Of a stretch of 64,000 nt of DNA, positions 61,567 to 64,000 are shown piece by piece (the stretch's first letter is position 1; each line of letters starts with the position of its first letter). The notes under the pieces are model-generated. The model was not told where the DNA came from, did not search any database, and was given only the letters and a program-made list of their open reading frames with translations. The position numbers and the translations under genes were made by a program. The stretch comes from Polyangium sp. 15x6 (GTDB lineage Bacteria > Myxococcota_A > Polyangia > Polyangiales > Polyangiaceae), in the NCBI RefSeq assembly GCF_029960785.1, contig NZ_JASBQE010000033.1, positions 51,696 to 115,695 of the forward strand, read 5' to 3'.

Positions 61567-63201
61567 TCAGGCGATCTCGGGCTCGACGTCGGGCTCGGAA
61601 GGCGCAGGCGACAGGCGCTTCGAGCCGCCGCGAGGTTCGCCACGCAAGGCCGGGATCCGCAGGACGAACACGCTGCCCTTGCCGTCCTCCGTGATCGGGC
61701 TCTTCACCTCGATGCTGCCGCCGTGGCTCTCGGCGATGTGCTTGACGAGCGCGAGCCCGATGCCGCTGCCGCGGATGCGCTGCTCGCCCGCCCCCCGCCC
61801 GCGCACGAAGCGCTCGAAGATGCGCTCTTGCTCCTCGGGATCGATGCCGGGGCCACGATCACTCACGCGCACGACGACGGAGCCGTCGTCCGAAGCGACG
61901 TCGACGTCGACGCGGCCGCCGTCCTTCGCGTACTTGAAGGCGTTGTCGAGCAGGTTGATGATCGCGAGCTCCATCGCGCGGGCGTCGATCATCGCCTCGG
62001 GCATCCCCTCGGCGCTCGCGAGGTGCACGACGATGCCGTCGCGCTCGGCGCGGTAGCGATAGACGTCGACGGCGCGGACGACGACGTCTTCGAGCCTGCC
62101 GGGCGCGAACTCGTACGCGGCCTTGCCGCGCTCGACCTTGGCGAAATCGAGGACGTTCTCGATGAGCGCGGTGAGCCGCTCGCTCTCGCTCACGATGATC
62201 TGGAGGTACTGCCGGCGCTTGTCCTCGCTGGCCACGCGATCGGCGAGCAGGATCTCGCCGAACATGCGGACGAGCGCGAGCGGGGTCTTGAGCTCGTGCG
62301 AGACGTTCGCCACGAAGTCGCTCTTCAGCGCGGCGAGCCTGCGCTCCTTGATCGAGGCGAAGATCACGATCATGACGCCGACGAGCACGACGATGGCGGC
62401 GAAGCCGACCATGCCGAGCTCGACCAGGCGCTGCCGCTCGACCTTGTCGCCGAGGTCGTCGGCGCTGGTGAGCGCGATCTGGAGGCGCCAGTTGTAGAGC
62501 GTGGTCGGGAACGGACGGCCGACGGTGAACTCGCCGGCCTTGATCGGCGGGCCGAACACGATGCGGCCCTCCTCGTCGGTGATGTTCATGCGGCTGTTGC
62601 CGCGATCGATGTCGCGGTAGAGCCGCGGGAAGACGTCGTGCACGAGGCGCGGGACGTCGTGCCAGGCGACGACGAGGTAACGCCGACCCGCGTAGGAGCG
62701 CTGCCAGTAGCTGATCAGGATGCTCTGCTGATCGATGATCTGGTGCAGATGGCGCAGCTCCTCCGTGTTGCCCTCGAAGTTCAGGCTGGAGAAGAGCTTG
62801 CCGAGCAGCAGCCGCCGGAACGCGTCGTCCTCGCGGCCCGGCGCGCGCGAGGCGAAGGCGAGCACGTCGCGCGCGTCGTGGCTCAGATCGAGCACGAGGA
62901 TCGCGCGCACCGTGGGCGTCTCGCGCGACGCCGTGGGCAGCCACCGGCGCGCGATCGTCGTCAGGTTCGCGATGTCGACGTGCGCGGCGACGACGTTGTC
63001 CTGCGCGATGATGAGCTTGTCGAGCCGATCGACGCGCTCGTCGGCGAGGGTGAGCGTCGCGTCGAAGACCGTCTGCTGGCGGGCTTTTTCGATCTGGAGC
63101 GTGGTGCGCAGCGCGATGCCGCCGAGCACGAGGACGGCGAAGACGATCGCGGGGACGATCGCGAAGTAGAGCAGCCGTTCGCGCAGCCCACGACGCTGCA
63201 T
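61567..63201 (-). CDS. Membrane sensor histidine kinase
   Basis: The 544-residue kinase has one N-terminal helix (about residues 12-32), an extracytoplasmic sensor of about 230 residues, a second helix (about 258-285), and a kinase core. The H-box is VSHELKTPLALV (His near residue 302), the N-box NLLDNAFKYA, and the G-boxes DRGPGI and GSGIGLAL. The sensor has no recognised ligand motif. No response regulator is next to it, so it is an orphan within the window. The start lies 25 bases after the GAF protein, so the two genes are cotranscribed. Confidence 0.9.
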   Translation of the reverse strand: MQRRGLRERLLYFAIVPAIVFAVLVLGGIALRTTLQIEKARQQTVFDATLTLADERVDRLDKLIIAQDNVVAAHVDIANLTTIARRWLPTASRETPTVRAILVLDLSHDARDVLAFASRAPGREDDAFRRLLLGKLFSSLNFEGNTEELRHLHQIIDQQSILISYWQRSYAGRRYLVVAWHDVPRLVHDVFPRLYRDIDRGNSRMNITDEEGRIVFGPPIKAGEFTVGRPFPTTLYNWRLQIALTSADDLGDKVERQRLVELGMVGFAAIVVLVGVMIVIFASIKERRLAALKSDFVANVSHELKTPLALVRMFGEILLADRVASEDKRRQYLQIIVSESERLTALIENVLDFAKVERGKAAYEFAPGRLEDVVVRAVDVYRYRAERDGIVVHLASAEGMPEAMIDARAMELAIINLLDNAFKYAKDGGRVDVDVASDDGSVVVRVSDRGPGIDPEEQERIFERFVRGRGAGEQRIRGSGIGLALVKHIAESHGGSIEVKSPITEDGKGSVFVLRIPALRGEPRGGSKRLSPAPSEPDVEPEIA

Positions 63202-63226
63202 GGACGGTCTCCCGGGCGCCGCGCGA

Positions 63227-64000
63227 CTAGCGCGCCGCCGCCTTGTTCGCCGTGGCCCGGATCTTCTCGGGATCGAGCACGACGCCCTGGATGGCGAGGA
63301 ACTCCGCGAGCTCCTTGCCGACGTAGGTGAGCGCGTTGCCCTCGGCCGCGGCGTAACGACCGCCGCCCGTAGGGTTGACGATCTCGATGAGACCGAGCGC
63401 CTTGCCGCCGCCGAGCGCGGGGGCGCAGGCGATGCTCTTCGGATCGATGCCGAAGGCCTTCCAGCGCGCGTCGACGGCGCGCGGGTCGCGCTGCGCGTCG
63501 GTGATGACGAGCGCCTTCTTGTTGGCGATCGCGGCCTGCGCCAGGCCCGTTCGATCGGGCATGCGGGCGAGGAGCCGATCGTGCTTGCCGCCGTACTGGC
63601 GCACGAGGACGAGCTCGCGCTTCTCCACGTCGTGGAACCACACGAGGATGAGCTCGCTCGGGAGCTGCTCCTTGAGGATCGAGACCACGAAGTCGGCGCC
63701 TTCGAGGGCGTCGCCCAGGAAGTGCAGATCCGTCGAGGCGCCTTCGAGCTCCTTCATGAGCTCTTCGGCGGAGCGGACGCGCGCTTTCGGCGGCGTGGAC
63801 TTCGTGGTGGTCGTCACCCCGGCCTTGAGCGCGGGGTTCGAACCGGCCTGCGCGCGCGGCGGCGGCGCCGAGGGAGAACGCCCGGGCGGCGTCGAAGCCG
63901 AGCGCTGCGCGGGCGGCGGTGACGAGGGCGAACGCCCGGGCGGCGTCGAGGCCGCGCGCTGCGCCGGCGGCGGTGACGAGGGCGAACGCGCGGGCGGCGT
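63227..64000 (-). CDS. GAF-domain protein, 5' end outside window
   Basis: The frame is open to the window edge, so the real start lies beyond it. The visible part begins with a Pro/Ser/Arg-rich repeat region, then a linker and a GAF domain (about 150 residues): LILVWFHDVEKRELVLVRQYG, GLAQAAIANKKALVITDAQ and ALGLIEIVNPTGG. GAF domains bind small ligands or chromophores; which one is unknown. The GTG at 63817 is only an internal candidate, because the reading frame continues unbroken past it. Together with the kinase downstream it may form a sensing unit (inference). Confidence 0.75.
   Translation of the reverse strand, partial: TPPARSPSSPPPAQRAASTPPGRSPSSPPPAQRSASTPPGRSPSAPPPRAQAGSNPALKAGVTTTTKSTPPKARVRSAEELMKELEGASTDLHFLGDALEGADFVVSILKEQLPSELILVWFHDVEKRELVLVRQYGGKHDRLLARMPDRTGLAQAAIANKKALVITDAQRDPRAVDARWKAFGIDPKSIACAPALGGGKALGLIEIVNPTGGGRYAAAEGNALTYVGKELAEFLAIQGVVLDPEKIRATANKAAAR
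63839..64000 (-). repeat. 54-bp (18-residue) tandem repeats in the GAF protein
   Basis: Three units of TPPGRSPSSPPPAQRSAS or close variants lie head to tail up to the window edge and may continue beyond it. The DNA units are also nearly identical, which points to recent unit duplication. Confidence 0.75.

Noticed and set aside
63830..63850. tRNA T-arm-like GGTTCGAACC
   Set aside because: It lies inside the GAF protein gene and no acceptor, D or anticodon arm fits around it.

Overview
The window is very GC-rich and densely coded. It has many GTG starts, lipoproteins with Gly/Ser-rich tethers behind the lipobox, MYXO-CTERM-like tails, RCC1, TIG and Cys-rich repeat proteins, and a CarH-type light regulator. 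Together these point to a myxobacterium, most likely of the Sorangiineae/Polyangiales side (inference from gene content; no rRNA or tRNA gene was seen).

Left part (1-18.8 kb): cell-surface proteins. A 5'-cut VOC/TIG-repeat protein and a C-x3-C repeat protein come first. A planctomycete-style locus follows, with a CxxCH lipoprotein, a DUF1549/1588-like protein, a small lipoprotein and a Tat-exported DUF1501 protein, closed by a strong terminator. Two tandem EGF-RCC1 lipoproteins, each with fourteen cysteine-paired repeats, come next, then a VWA lipoprotein, two membrane proteins, a phosphatase-like lipoprotein and a parvulin lipoprotein.

Middle (18.8-50.6 kb): housekeeping genes mixed with envelope genes. 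Housekeeping genes are nadE, a PPi-type phosphofructokinase, a GNAT, coaBC, yebC, thrS without a TGS domain, ppk2 and two Hsp20 genes. Envelope and unknown genes are a lipoprotein/small-protein overlapping pair, a 42-bp tandem-repeat tract, two DUF4139 proteins, a beta-propeller protein, a membrane MutS-like ATPase, a CPBP protease, Cys-rich repeat proteins, a VIT-VWA protein and others. A probable pseudogene lies near 21 kb.

Right part (50.9-61.6 kb): a carotenoid cluster. One plus-strand unit is crtI-crtB-acyltransferase (CruD-like). One minus-strand unit is crtD-crtC-GT2 glycosyltransferase (CruC-like)-33-residue membrane protein. A GGPP synthase and an AdoCbl-type MerR photoreceptor gene (carH) complete it. 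No lycopene cyclase is present, so the local genes predict hydroxylated, glycosylated and acylated carotenoids, with any ring formed by genes elsewhere. A shared element, AACCTTG-TACAAAG or close variants, lies upstream of three genes (a redoxin-like gene, crtI and the GGPP synthase). In each case it begins a run that can be read as three 11-bp steps and is proposed as the CarH operator. At crtI it overlaps the -35/-10 region and the mRNA appears leaderless.

The window ends with an operon of a GAF-domain protein (5' end outside the window) and a membrane histidine kinase with no response regulator in view.
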